DNA of 64,000 nt, from contig DASSCU010000025.1 in NCBI GenBank assembly GCA_035697485.1, forward strand, positions 1 through 64,000. Direction: 5' to 3'. The DNA comes from Actinomycetota bacterium. GTDB lineage: Bacteria; Actinomycetota; UBA4738; HRBIN12. Positions 44,921 to 53,683 of the stretch are shown in pieces; within the stretch, counting starts at the first letter, position 1; each line of letters opens with the position of its first letter. The position numbers and the translations under genes were made by a program. The notes under the pieces are model-generated. The model was not told the DNA's origin, ran no database searches, and saw only the letters and a program-made list of their open reading frames with translations.

Positions 44921-44940
44921 CCGGCGTCCCGTGACGCCGG
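44921..44940 (+). other. 8-bp inverted repeat before phosphoesterase 4
   Basis: CCGGCGTC, 4 nt (CCGT), GACGCCGG. It ends 16 nt before the start of the 44957 gene, close to its ribosome site, so it may form a leader hairpin or be an operator. Confidence 0.35.
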
Positions 44941-44956
44941 CTGGAGGCTTCGGTCA

Positions 44957-46795
44957 ATGAAGTGTTCCCCCCGTGCAACCGCTTTCGTGCTGGCGACGAT
45001 CGTCGTGACGAGTACGCTCGCCGCGACGGCGCCCGCATCGGCCGCAGATCTGCTCAACGACGGCTTCGAGTCCGGGACCTTGGCCAGCTGGGGCCCCACC
45101 CAGAACTTCACCGCCCAGCAGGCGATCGTCCGGTCGGGATCCTGGGCCGGACGCGCGACGGCGTCCGCACAACCGGCCTACGCGCAGGCGGACCTGGCCA
45201 GCCCGGTCGCCGACGTGTACGTGCGGAGCTTCGTCGACGTCGTGAGCCATTCCGCGTCGATGCCGGTGCTGCGCGCGCTGAGCCCGACCGGCGGGCTGCT
45301 CGCGACCCTGAACGTCTCCGCGGGTGATGAGCTCGTGCTCAACAACAAGGTCTCCGGAGCGAGCAAGCGCAGCGGCGTCCTGGTGCCGCAGGGAACCTTC
45401 TTCGAGCTGCAACTGCGCATCTTCGTCAACGGGGCGTCCGGTGCGGCGGAGGTCTGGTACAACGGCGCGAGGATCGACCCGCTCAGCGGCACGCAGAACT
45501 TCGGCACGGCCAACGTCGCGAGCGTCCTGCTGGGCCGCGACGACTCCACGAGCTCGAGCATGGACGCCGTCTTCGACGACGTCGTGATCTCGACGACGTT
45601 CGTGACCGGCGGGCCTCCCACCGAGCCTCCGACCGATCCGCCGGCGACGCCGACCGGACTCCAGACGACGTCGGTCTCGGCGAGCCAGGTCGCTCTGGCG
45701 TGGGATGCCGTCACGGGAGCCGACAGCTACACGGTCTTCCGAGACGGCGTCTTCCTCGCGAACACGGGAGCGCCGACGCACACCGACGGCACCGTGGACC
45801 CGGAGACCTCGTATTCGTACACCGTGAGTGCGACCAACTCGATCGGCTCTTCCGCACCGTCTTCGCCGCTCATCGTGGTAACGCCCGCCACGCCGCCGCC
45901 GACGGACGAGACAGTCGTCATGGCGGCGGGCGACATCGCGTGCGACCCGGCCGACACGAACTTCAAGAGCGGGAACGGCACGTCGACGCGGTGCCGCCAG
46001 AAGTACACGGCGGCGCTTCTCTCCGGGGCGGACCACGTCCTGACGCTGGGCGACCAGCAGTACGAGTGCGGCGGCCTGACGGCGTTCCAGCAGAGCTACG
46101 ACAAGAGCTGGGGGGCGTACAAGTCGATCACCCACCCGATCCTCGCCGACGAGGAGTATGCGAAGAGCGGCACGGGCTGCGGATCGTCGGGCCCGGACGG
46201 GTACCTCTCGTACTTCCAGAACCAGCTGGCTCCGTACGGATCGTCGGCGCTGGATCCGAGCCGGGGGTACTACAGCTTCGACATCGGGTCATGGCACGTC
46301 GTCGCGTTGAACGCCGAGTGCACCAGCATCCCCGGAGGCTGCGGCGAGGGCAGCCCCCAGAACAACTGGCTCGAGAGCGATCTCGCTGCATCGAACGCGT
46401 CCTGCACGATGGCGCTGCTGCACGAGCCGAGGTTCCGGTCGAAGCGGAACAAGCCCGACGTGAGCGCCGCCATGCTTCCGTTCTGGGAAGACCTGTACGC
46501 GGCCGGCGCCGAGATGGTCCTGAGCGGCGACTCTCACTTCTACGAGCGGTTCGCGCCACAGAACCCCCAGGGCAACGCGCGGTCCGACGGCGTCGTGCAG
46601 TTCGTGGTGGGCACGGGCGGGAAGAGCCACGGCGGCATCGACTCGGCCGGCTCGAGGCACCCCAACAGCGTCGCCGGCATCGGCTCGACCTTCGGGGTGC
46701 TGAAGCTCACCCTCCGATCCACCGGTTACGACTGGCGATTCCTCGTCGAGGGCGGATCGAGCTTCAGTGACTCGGGCACCGCCTCCTGCCACTGA
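44957..46795 (+). CDS. Secreted jelly-roll, FnIII and phosphoesterase 4 multidomain protein
   Basis: Exported protein of 612 aa. A signal peptide (AFVLATIVVTSTLAATAPASA) is followed by a beta-jelly-roll or LamG-like domain (about residues 30-215: LLNDGFESGTLASWGP, VASVLLGRDDS), a Pro/Thr linker, and a fibronectin III domain (about 230-305: GLQTTSVSASQVALAWDAV, SYSYTVSATNSIGSSAPSS). The calcineurin-like domain (about 312-612) keeps VVMAAGDIACD, VLTLGDQQYECGG and LLHEPRFRSK, but GNHE reads ADEE and GHEH reads GDSH. The same ligands are lost as in phosphoesterase 1, so a binding role or altered metal chemistry is likely. GGAGG precedes the ATG. Confidence 0.82.
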   Translation: MKCSPRATAFVLATIVVTSTLAATAPASAADLLNDGFESGTLASWGPTQNFTAQQAIVRSGSWAGRATASAQPAYAQADLASPVADVYVRSFVDVVSHSASMPVLRALSPTGGLLATLNVSAGDELVLNNKVSGASKRSGVLVPQGTFFELQLRIFVNGASGAAEVWYNGARIDPLSGTQNFGTANVASVLLGRDDSTSSSMDAVFDDVVISTTFVTGGPPTEPPTDPPATPTGLQTTSVSASQVALAWDAVTGADSYTVFRDGVFLANTGAPTHTDGTVDPETSYSYTVSATNSIGSSAPSSPLIVVTPATPPPTDETVVMAAGDIACDPADTNFKSGNGTSTRCRQKYTAALLSGADHVLTLGDQQYECGGLTAFQQSYDKSWGAYKSITHPILADEEYAKSGTGCGSSGPDGYLSYFQNQLAPYGSSALDPSRGYYSFDIGSWHVVALNAECTSIPGGCGEGSPQNNWLESDLAASNASCTMALLHEPRFRSKRNKPDVSAAMLPFWEDLYAAGAEMVLSGDSHFYERFAPQNPQGNARSDGVVQFVVGTGGKSHGGIDSAGSRHPNSVAGIGSTFGVLKLTLRSTGYDWRFLVEGGSSFSDSGTASCH

Positions 46796-46914
46796 CGGTC
46801 GCCCGAGAGGACACCGCCCCCCGACCGCGGCACGGGTTTGCGAGCCGCCGATCGGGGAACCCCTTCCGTGCGATCCGGCGCATCAGGCGCGGGCCGAGCA
46901 CGAGGGGATTCGAT

Positions 46915-47364
46915 ATGGACGCCGTGAAGCTGCTGAAGCAGGACCACGACGAGGTCAAGAAGATGCTCACCGACCTCGAGAACACGACTGAGCGCGCGGA
47001 GAAGACGCGTACCGAGGGCCTCGCGACCCTGAAGCGCGAGCTCGAGATCCACGAGGCGATCGAGGAAGAGGTCTTCTACCCGGCGCTGAAGGAGCACCCG
47101 AAGACGAAGGAGCTCGCGCTCGAGGGATACGAAGAGCACCACGTCGTCGACATGGTGATGACCGAGATCGAGGGTGTCGAGCCCAGCGACGAGACCTGGA
47201 TGGCGAAGTTCACCGTGATGAAGGAGAACCTCGAGCACCACATCGAGGAAGAGGAAGGCGAGATGTTCCCGCAGGCCGAGAAGGTCTTCGACGACTCGGA
47301 GCTCGACGATCTCGGCGACCGGATGCAAGCCCGCAAGGAGGAGCTGAAAGCGCAGTCGGCCTAG
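46915..47364 (+). CDS. Hemerythrin HHE-domain protein
   Basis: Four-helix diiron protein of 149 aa. The ligand set is visible: His in LLKQDHDEVKKML, His and Glu in ELEIHEAIEEEVFYPAL, His in GYEEHHVVDMVMTE, His and Glu in NLEHHIEEEEGEMFPQA. The C-terminal helix is acidic and basic in turn. Such proteins bind O2, NO or sense iron and oxidants. It lies between the phosphoesterase cluster and the ligase gene. GAGGGG precedes the ATG. Confidence 0.88.
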   Translation: MDAVKLLKQDHDEVKKMLTDLENTTERAEKTRTEGLATLKRELEIHEAIEEEVFYPALKEHPKTKELALEGYEEHHVVDMVMTEIEGVEPSDETWMAKFTVMKENLEHHIEEEEGEMFPQAEKVFDDSELDDLGDRMQARKEELKAQSA

Positions 47365-47379
47365 CTCGTCCAGGCCAGA

Positions 47380-48456
47380 CTACTTCAGCGCACCGGGGTC
47401 GGGCCACTCGGGTGGCTCGACGCCGAGCTGCTCGAACCGCACGCTCGTCGGATCACGATCGTCACGCCAGCGCACGAACGTCGCCGCGTGCCGGAACCGT
47501 CCGTACTGCATGCGGTCGATCGTCACCTCTGCCACGAGCACCGGGTCGATCGCGACCCACTCGAGGTCGCGGCCTCCGGTCCAGCGGCTCGGGCCGCCCG
47601 GCGCGCGTCCTCCCACGAAGCTCGGGCCCTCCAGCGTCCGCAGCTCGGCGAGCATCTCACGCCGCTCGGCCGCCTTGAACGACGAGGTGTGCCCGACGTA
47701 GTGGAGCGTGCCCGCATCGTCGTACAGCCCGAGCAGCAGGGCGCCGACGCCGTCGCGCGACTTCGACAGGCGGTACCCGCCGATCACCACGTCCAGCGTG
47801 CGCCGGTGCTTCACCTTCACCCAGCCGCGTTCCCCCGCGAGGTACGGCTGATCGTCTCGCTTCGCGAGCACCCCGTCCTGGCCGAGCCCGTCGTCGTCGT
47901 CGAACCAGGCCTGCGCCGCGTCGATGTCGGCGGTCCAGGGCGCCACCAGAACGGCCGGAGCCGGCGGCATCGACGGCAGATCGCCCGACGCTTCGAGCCA
48001 GCCGAGCTCTTTGGCGAGCGACGCGAGATGCGCGCGACGCCTCGCGAGTGGGAGTCCGGCGAGGTCTTCCGTTCGCTCGCGGATCAGGTCGAAGAGCACG
48101 AGCGTCGCCGGGATCTCGCCGGCGAGCTTGCGCACGCGCGACTCCGCCGGATGCAGCCGCAGCTGGAGCTCGTCGAACTCCATCGAGCCGTCGGTGACGC
48201 GGACGATCTCACCGTCGGCCACGAAGGAACCCTCTCCCGCCGCCTCGACGGCGGCGACGACCTCTGGGAAGTACCGGCCGAGCGGCCGACCGTCGCGGCT
48301 CGCGAGCCGCACGGTGCCGTCGTCGCCCACCGCCACGATCGTGCGGAACCCGTCCCATTTCGGCTCGTAGGTCCAGCCCTCTCCGGTCGGCATCTCGGGT
48401 TGGAGCTTGGCGAGCATCGGCGCCGGTAGGTCCCCGGCGATCGTGCGCTTCGGCAT
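47380..48456 (-). CDS. ATP-dependent DNA ligase, LigC/LigD-ligase type
   Basis: Ligase of 358 aa. Motif I with the adenylated Lys33 is WTYEPKWDGFRTIV. Motif Ia/III regions are RLASRDGRPLGRYFPEV and FVADGEIVRV, motif IV is DGVLAKRDDQPYLAGE, and motif V is GWVKVKHRRTLDVVIGGY. The OB-fold domain follows (LHYVGHTSSFKAAERREML, then VEVTID-like VAEVTIDRMQYGRFRHA). It is expected to seal breaks in NHEJ together with the stand-alone polymerase at 41799. The ATG at 48456 is used because a TAGGGT box ends 7 nt before it. Confidence 0.9.
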   Translation of the reverse strand: MPKRTIAGDLPAPMLAKLQPEMPTGEGWTYEPKWDGFRTIVAVGDDGTVRLASRDGRPLGRYFPEVVAAVEAAGEGSFVADGEIVRVTDGSMEFDELQLRLHPAESRVRKLAGEIPATLVLFDLIRERTEDLAGLPLARRRAHLASLAKELGWLEASGDLPSMPPAPAVLVAPWTADIDAAQAWFDDDDGLGQDGVLAKRDDQPYLAGERGWVKVKHRRTLDVVIGGYRLSKSRDGVGALLLGLYDDAGTLHYVGHTSSFKAAERREMLAELRTLEGPSFVGGRAPGGPSRWTGGRDLEWVAIDPVLVAEVTIDRMQYGRFRHAATFVRWRDDRDPTSVRFEQLGVEPPEWPDPGALK

Positions 48457-48463
48457 ACGACGG

Positions 48464-48469
48464 ACCCTA
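48464..48469 (-). promoter_or_regulatory. -10 box TAGGGT, leaderless ligase start
   Basis: TAGGGT on the minus strand, then 7 nt, then ATG at 48456. The same hexamer and nearly the same spacer (CCGTCGT versus CCGCGAC) precede the cyclase gene at 50355. Confidence 0.5.
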
Positions 48470-48604
48470 TCTCGGGGCGATCGAAGCGCCATCGGGAAGC
48501 AGGAGCCTTCGCGCGATGCGCCGCCGGTATCGGGTCGTTCGGCCACCGCCTGATCGGGCGGGCTCGCCACCATTGAGGTGCAGACGGTATCCGGAGGAGG
48601 AGAG

Positions 48605-48856
48605 ATGGACCCGATCGTGCGCTTCTACGCGAAGCACCCCGTGCTCTACGTCGTCAGCATCGTGGGCGCCGCGACGTTCGGCCTGTTCGCGCTCGTGCGC
48701 GTGTTCCGTGAGGAGACCCGACTCGCGCGGGCCCGCGACATCGGGCTCGCTGCCGTGGCGGCCGGCGAGGTCGGCGGCCTGATCGCGATGCGCGACAAGC
48801 TGTGTGACACGGAAGCCGGGCTCGACGAGGCGGAGGGCACCTTGGTCGCCGTCTGA
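48605..48856 (+). CDS. Small single-helix membrane protein
   Basis: Frame of 83 aa with one transmembrane helix (VLYVVSIVGAATFGLFALV) after a short N-terminus and an amphipathic, charged C-terminal half (REETRLARARDIGLAAVAAG). A very strong GGAGGAGGAG ribosome site precedes the ATG, which argues for real translation. No family is recognised. Confidence 0.6.
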   Translation: MDPIVRFYAKHPVLYVVSIVGAATFGLFALVRVFREETRLARARDIGLAAVAAGEVGGLIAMRDKLCDTEAGLDEAEGTLVAV

Positions 48857-48886
48857 CCGGCGAGAGGTCGACGGTATCCGATTCGT

Positions 48887-49120
48887 TCAGGGGGAAGTCC
48901 TCCGGGCCTCGTCCCGCTTGATCAGCGACCGTTTGAGCAGCGCCGCGCCGATCACGGTCACCGCCAGCGCACCTCCGACCAGCATCCCCGTCGTGGCGTC
49001 GCTGAGCTCGGGCGACAGCCACCGAACGAGCCCGACGAACGCGGCCAACACGATCGCCTGGAGTCCGAGCCAGAGGACCGGGATGTCATACCACCGCGGC
49101 ATCGGTGCCCCAGCACCCAT
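48887..49120 (-). CDS. Small two-helix membrane protein
   Basis: Frame of 77 aa with two hydrophobic helices (IPVLWLGLQAIVLAAFVGLV and GMLVGGALAVTVIGAALL) and a basic C-terminus (KRSLIKRDEARR). The ATG at 49120 is preceded by TAGCAT plus 7 nt, matching the leaderless pattern of this genome. It is convergent with the 48605 gene. Function is unknown. Confidence 0.55.
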   Translation of the reverse strand: MGAGAPMPRWYDIPVLWLGLQAIVLAAFVGLVRWLSPELSDATTGMLVGGALAVTVIGAALLKRSLIKRDEARRTSP

Positions 49121-49127
49121 GCACTCG

Positions 49128-49133
49128 ATGCTA
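49128..49133 (-). promoter_or_regulatory. -10 box TAGCAT, leaderless start
   Basis: TAGCAT on the minus strand, then 7 nt, then ATG at 49120. Confidence 0.4.
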
Positions 49134-49165
49134 GGTCATCGCCGGTCGCGACGCGAGACCAAGAG

Positions 49166-50355
49166 CTACGTCTCCATCTCGCTCTTCCCCTTCACCGGCA
49201 CTGGGCCGCGCGGCTCGCACACGTACGCGTCGCGGATCAGCTCGTCGGTGGCGGCCGTGATCTGGATCGCGCCCGGCACGCCCGACGATTCCATGCGGCT
49301 CGCCGTGTTCACCGTGTCGCCCCACAGGTCGTAGGAGAACGTGCGGGTGCCGATCACACCGGCGGTCACCGGCCCGGAGTTGATGCCGATCCGGAAGCGC
49401 AGCCGGCTTCCGTCGACGGGGTTCACGGCGTCGTGGTCCCGGATACGCACGGCGAGATCGGAAATCGCGAGGGCGTGGTCGGGACGCGGCCGCGGCACGC
49501 CCGCGGCGGCCATGTAGGCATCGCCAACCGTCTTGATCTTCTCGAAGCCGAGCTCCGCCACGAAGGCGTCGAAGCACGAGAACACCGTGTCGAGCAGCTC
49601 GACGAGCTGCGCCGGTGAGAGCGCGGCCGACATCGGCGTGAAGTCGACCACGTCGGCGAAGAGCACCGACGCCTCGGCGAGATCGTCGGCGATCGTGCCC
49701 GCTCCGTCCTTCAGCCGCGGCACGATCTCGTCGGGCAGGATGGCGTGCAACAAGTCGTCGGATCGCCGCTGATACTGGTCGCGTTGTCCGACGAAGTACG
49801 CCAAGCCGGCCAACACGAGGATCGACGTCGCCACGAGGTTGAACGCGGCGTCGGCCGCGGGGTCCGCGAGCTCGTAGATCGGATCGACCCAGTCGGGGAT
49901 CACGACCGCGTAGACCACCGACGCGGCGAAGGCGACGGTCCACCAGATCGCTGCTCGCAGGCTGATCGCGATCAGGCCGCGAGCCCGAGAGCCAGACCGA
50001 AGATCACCACCAACCCCGACGGGAAGAGGCCACCGAACATCGCCGTCTCGGCGAGCTGGGTGACGAAGATCAACACGAACATGCCGTTCACCAGTGCGGC
50101 GAATCGATGCGGCCAGATCTTCATCGCGACCAGGAACGGCAACGTCAGCGACACAGACGCCAAGTTCATCACACCGACCACTGTGGAGCCGGCGACGATG
50201 TCCATCACGGCCTGCGGGATCGTGAACACGGTTGCGATGACGAAGGCGACGAGGAAGACCCTGCGCCCGCTCCGACGGATCTCAGGCTCGCCGGCATACT
50301 CACCGATCGTGAGCACCGGCTCGAAGAGGCGCCGCGAGCGGGAGGCGTCAGCCAT
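49166..50355 (-). pseudogene. Membrane class III adenylate cyclase split by a frameshift
   Basis: About 396 codons if restored. The first frame (from ATG at 50355) encodes a membrane domain (RRVFLVAFVIATVFTIPQAV, NGMFVLIFVTQLAETAMFGG) and stops at 49972. The next frame continues the same protein (GLIAISLRAAIWWTVAFAAS, DPAADAAFNLVATSILVLAG) into a cyclase domain: SVLFADVVDFTPMSAALS (metal Asp), KIKTVGDAYMAAAG (Lys, Asp), RIGINSGPVTAGVIG, SYDLWGDTVNTASRMESSG. One base appears missing near 49977. The catalytic residues are intact, so either this is recent decay or a sequencing indel. Translation restarting at the GTG at 49918 would give a truncated cyclase. Confidence 0.8.
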
Positions 50356-50362
50356 GTCGCGG

Positions 50363-50368
50363 ACCCTA
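50363..50368 (-). promoter_or_regulatory. -10 box TAGGGT, leaderless cyclase start
   Basis: TAGGGT on the minus strand, then 7 nt, then ATG at 50355. It lies in the 41-bp gap after typA. Confidence 0.5.
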
Positions 50369-50396
50369 TCCCCGTTCGTGCCCGATCCCTCGAGCC

Positions 50397-52229
50397 CTAT
50401 CCAAGCTTCGGACGGCCCCGGCGAGCGGCCTTCTGCCGCTCGTTCTGGTCGAGCAGCACCTTCCGCAGACGGACGTTCTTCGGGGTGACCTCGACGCATT
50501 CGTCCTCGCGCAGGAACTCGAGCGCCTGCTCGAGCGAGAGCTGCGTCTTCGGGATCAGCCGCACGAGCTCCTCCGCCGTGGACTGGCGGATGTTCGTGAG
50601 CTTCTTCTCCTTCGTCGGGTTCACGTCCATGTCCTCGGGTCGCGCGTTCTCGCCGACGATCATGCCCTCGTAGACGTCCTCGCCGGGCCCGACGAACAAC
50701 GACCCACGCTCCTGCAGGTTCAGCAGCGCGAACTGGGTCGTCGAGCCGCGTCGGTCGGCCACGAGCGAGCCGCTCGGCCGGGTGCGCAGATCGCCGTGCC
50801 ACGGCTCGTACCCCTCGAACACGTGGTGCAGCTGCCCGGTGCCCCGCGTCTCGGTCATGAACTCGGTGCGGAAGCCGATCAACCCGCGGGCCGGTACGAG
50901 GTACTCCATGCGGATCCACCCGGTGCCGTGGTTCACCATCTGCTCCATGCGACCCTTCCGCAGGGCGAGCAGCTGACTGATCACGCCGAGGAACTCCTCG
51001 GGCGCGTCGACGGCGACGCGCTCCATCGGCTCGAGGAGGTTCCCGTCGACCGTGCGCGTCACGACCTGGGGCTTGCCGACCGTGAGCTCGAAACCCTCGC
51101 GGCGCATCATCTCCACGAGGATCGCGAGCTGCAGCTCGCCGCGTCCCTGCACCTCCCACATCTCGGGTCGTTCGGAATCGAGCACGCGGATCGAGACGTT
51201 GCCCACGACCTCCTGGTCGAGCCGCGACTTCAGCAGGCGTGCCGTGATCTTGTCGCCATCCTGGCCGCTCAGCGGTGACGTGTTGATCGCGACGGTCATC
51301 GAGAGCGACGGCTCGTCGACGCGCGTGACCGGCAGCGGCCGCGGGTCGTCGGGGTCGGCGAGCGTCTCGCCGATCGTGATCTCGGCGATGCCGGCGATCG
51401 CGATGATCTCGCCGGGACCGGCCTCGTCGGCGTCGACGCGGTTGAGCGCGTCGGTCACGTACAGCTCGCTCAGCTTCTGTTGCTCGATCGTGCCGTCGGC
51501 CCGGCACCACGCCACCGGCTGCCCCTTGCGCACGATCCCGTTGAAGACCCGGCAGAGCGCGAGTCGCCCGACGTAGGGCGACGCATCGAGGTTCGTCACG
51601 AGCGCCTGCATCGGGTGACCGTCCTCGTACTGGGGTGCCGGAATATGCGCGAGCAGCGACTCGAACAGCGGCTTCAGGTCGTCGGCGAGCCCGTCGGGAG
51701 CCTCGCCCGCCTTCCCCTCCCGAGACACGGCGTACAGGATCGGGAACGAGATCTGGTGCTCGTCGGCGTCGAGGTCGAGGAAGAGTTCCTCGACCTCGTG
51801 CACGACTTCGTCGGGGCGCGCGTCGGCGCGGTCGACCTTGTTCACGACCAGGATCACCGGCAGCCGTGACTCCAGCGCCTTGCGCAAGACGAACCGGGTC
51901 TGCGGCAGCGGACCCTCGCTCGCATCGACGAGCAACAGCACGCCGTCCACCATCGTGAGCGCTCGCTCGACCTCGCCGCCGAAGTCGGCGTGGCCCGGCG
52001 TGTCGACGATGTTGATCTTCACGTCGCCGTACCGGACCGCCGTGTTCTTCGCGAGGATCGTGATGCCCTTCTCTCGCTCGAGGTCCATCGAGTCCATCAC
52101 GCGCTCGGCGACGTCCTGGTTGTCGCGGAACGCCCCGGACTGCCACAGCATCGCATCGACGAGCGTGGTCTTGCCGTGGTCGACATGGGCCACGATCGCC
52201 ACGTTGCGGATGTCGTCTCTGGTGGACAC
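50397..52229 (-). CDS. typA: Translational GTPase TypA/BipA
   Basis: Ribosome-associated GTPase of 610 aa, the normal family length, which helps 50S assembly and stress or cold growth. G1 is [19 protein letters not shown], the switch I region includes [21 protein letters not shown]3 is [20 protein letters not shown], and G4 is [15 protein letters not shown]. The C-terminus has the BipA-specific [20 protein letters not shown]-like region and the LRGSLV-type loop. GTG start at 52229. It is divergent from the polyamine transporter operon. Confidence 0.95.
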   Translation of the reverse strand: MSTRDDIRNVAIVAHVDHGKTTLVDAMLWQSGAFRDNQDVAERVMDSMDLEREKGITILAKNTAVRYGDVKINIVDTPGHADFGGEVERALTMVDGVLLLVDASEGPLPQTRFVLRKALESRLPVILVVNKVDRADARPDEVVHEVEELFLDLDADEHQISFPILYAVSREGKAGEAPDGLADDLKPLFESLLAHIPAPQYEDGHPMQALVTNLDASPYVGRLALCRVFNGIVRKGQPVAWCRADGTIEQQKLSELYVTDALNRVDADEAGPGEIIAIAGIAEITIGETLADPDDPRPLPVTRVDEPSLSMTVAINTSPLSGQDGDKITARLLKSRLDQEVVGNVSIRVLDSERPEMWEVQGRGELQLAILVEMMRREGFELTVGKPQVVTRTVDGNLLEPMERVAVDAPEEFLGVISQLLALRKGRMEQMVNHGTGWIRMEYLVPARGLIGFRTEFMTETRGTGQLHHVFEGYEPWHGDLRTRPSGSLVADRRGSTTQFALLNLQERGSLFVGPGEDVYEGMIVGENARPEDMDVNPTKEKKLTNIRQSTAEELVRLIPKTQLSLEQALEFLREDECVEVTPKNVRLRKVLLDQNERQKAARRGRPKLG

Positions 52230-52408
52230 GCCGAACTCCGGTGGTCTGGATGCGGGTTACGGTCCGGTCGCGCGGACGCACGACGCGGTGAGTCTACAGG
52301 CGGACCCAACGTGACTCGTGGTCGTGGCGAACTCGGCAGCATCCAGCAAGGACAGGTCCGATGGGATAGAACACCGTTAGTCACAGACACGATCATCGGG
52401 AGGCGCGA

Positions 52409-53683
52409 GTGTCACATCCGAAGGACCGTTACCGACCGATCCATCGACGGGAGTTCATCCAGCGCGCGGCGGCCGCCGGTGTCGCTCTCCCGAGCCTCGC
52501 GGCGATCCTCGCGGCCTGCGGTTCATCGGAGCCGAGCTCGACCGGCGGTTCAGCCAGCGCCGAAGGACTCCAGCTCGCGCGACCCGACACACCGGTCACG
52601 TTGCCCATCACAGATGACAACCCGCCGATCGCGGATGGGCTGAGTCCGGAGTCGGGCCCGCTGAAGATCTTCGGCTACGCCGACTACATCTGGAAGAAGG
52701 TGCGCAACCAGTTCGGGGACAGCTTCGGCGGCGTCGACATCGAGTACACCGTGTTCGAAACGCCCGACGAGATGGTGTCGAAGATGCAATCGAACGCATC
52801 GGACTTCGACCTGATCGTCACGGTGACGCTCGAGAACATCGGCAAGCTCGCTCAGGGCGGCCTGATCCAGCCCCTGAACTACACGTACCTCCCGAACGTG
52901 GAAGGCAACCTCGCCACCGGCATCCCCGACTTCTACGACGTGGGACGGCAGTACTCGGTCCCGTACGTGATCTTCACCACCGGCGTCGCGTGGCGGAACG
53001 ACCTGATCACCGACGACATCCTGAACATGGACAACCCCTACGACATCTACTGGGACACGGCGTACGAGGGTGAGACCCACCTCCTGAACGGCTCACGCGA
53101 CATGCTCGCGGTCGGCCTGCTCCGCAAGGGGTACGACCCCAACGAGAGTGACCCGGCGATCCTGGACGAGGTCAAGCAGGACATGCTCGAGGGCGCCGAT
53201 GCGATGGGCTGGAAGTACGACCACGTGGACTACACCGAACTCAGCGCGAACCAGTGGAAGGTGCACAACACGTGGTCCGGACAGATGGCCTACTACCAGT
53301 ACTACCTGCCGAAGGGCCTCGATATCACCGCCCTCTCATATGCCTGGCCGCCCCAAGGGTCCGGCGGGAGAGACGGCCTGCTCTCACACGACCTGTTCGC
53401 GATCTCGAAGGGCGCCACGAGCCCGGTGCTCGCCCACGAGATGATCAACTTCCTCTACGAACCGACGAACGCGATCACGAACTACTCGTACGAGGGTTAC
53501 CAGCCGACCGTCGAGTCGTTCGACGAGGAGAGCGCCGTGAAGGATGGGTACCTCCCCGAGAGCCTGACCTACACGATCGTCACCGCCGACATGATCCCGA
53601 TGGGGGTCACCGAGCTCGAGCTCGAGCCCGCTGTGAACCAGCTCTATCAGCAGATCTACCAAGAAGTCACCGGCGGTGCGTGA
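52409..53683 (+). CDS. potD: Polyamine-type ABC transporter substrate-binding lipoprotein
   Basis: Exported solute-binding protein of 424 aa, similar to PotD/PotF spermidine and putrescine binders. It has a twin-arginine-like start (HRREFIQRAAAAGVALPSL) leading to a lipobox (ILAACGSS), so it is a lipoprotein, possibly Tat-exported. The periplasmic-binding fold is visible in LKIFGYADYIWKKVRNQF, FDLIVTVTLENIGKLAQGGL, QYSVPYVIFTTGVAWRNDLI and ALSYAWPPQGSGGRDGLLSH. A GGGAGGCGCGA site precedes the GTG. The stop overlaps the first permease start by 8 bp. Confidence 0.85.
   Translation: MSHPKDRYRPIHRREFIQRAAAAGVALPSLAAILAACGSSEPSSTGGSASAEGLQLARPDTPVTLPITDDNPPIADGLSPESGPLKIFGYADYIWKKVRNQFGDSFGGVDIEYTVFETPDEMVSKMQSNASDFDLIVTVTLENIGKLAQGGLIQPLNYTYLPNVEGNLATGIPDFYDVGRQYSVPYVIFTTGVAWRNDLITDDILNMDNPYDIYWDTAYEGETHLLNGSRDMLAVGLLRKGYDPNESDPAILDEVKQDMLEGADAMGWKYDHVDYTELSANQWKVHNTWSGQMAYYQYYLPKGLDITALSYAWPPQGSGGRDGLLSHDLFAISKGATSPVLAHEMINFLYEPTNAITNYSYEGYQPTVESFDEESAVKDGYLPESLTYTIVTADMIPMGVTELELEPAVNQLYQQIYQEVTGGA

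Noticed and set aside
44840-44957. Cyclic-di-GMP riboswitch before phosphoesterase 4
   Set aside because: The leader has stems and an inverted repeat but lacks the conserved GEMM sequence elements.
43805-46795. A 996-codon open frame covering two phosphoesterase genes
   Set aside because: The first 380 codons are an Arg-rich out-of-frame reading of phosphoesterase 3. The signal peptide and ribosome site place the true start at 44957.
49972-52281. A 769-codon open frame on the minus strand
   Set aside because: It is mainly an out-of-frame reading of typA. Only its last 127 codons, from 50355, are real and belong to the frameshifted cyclase.
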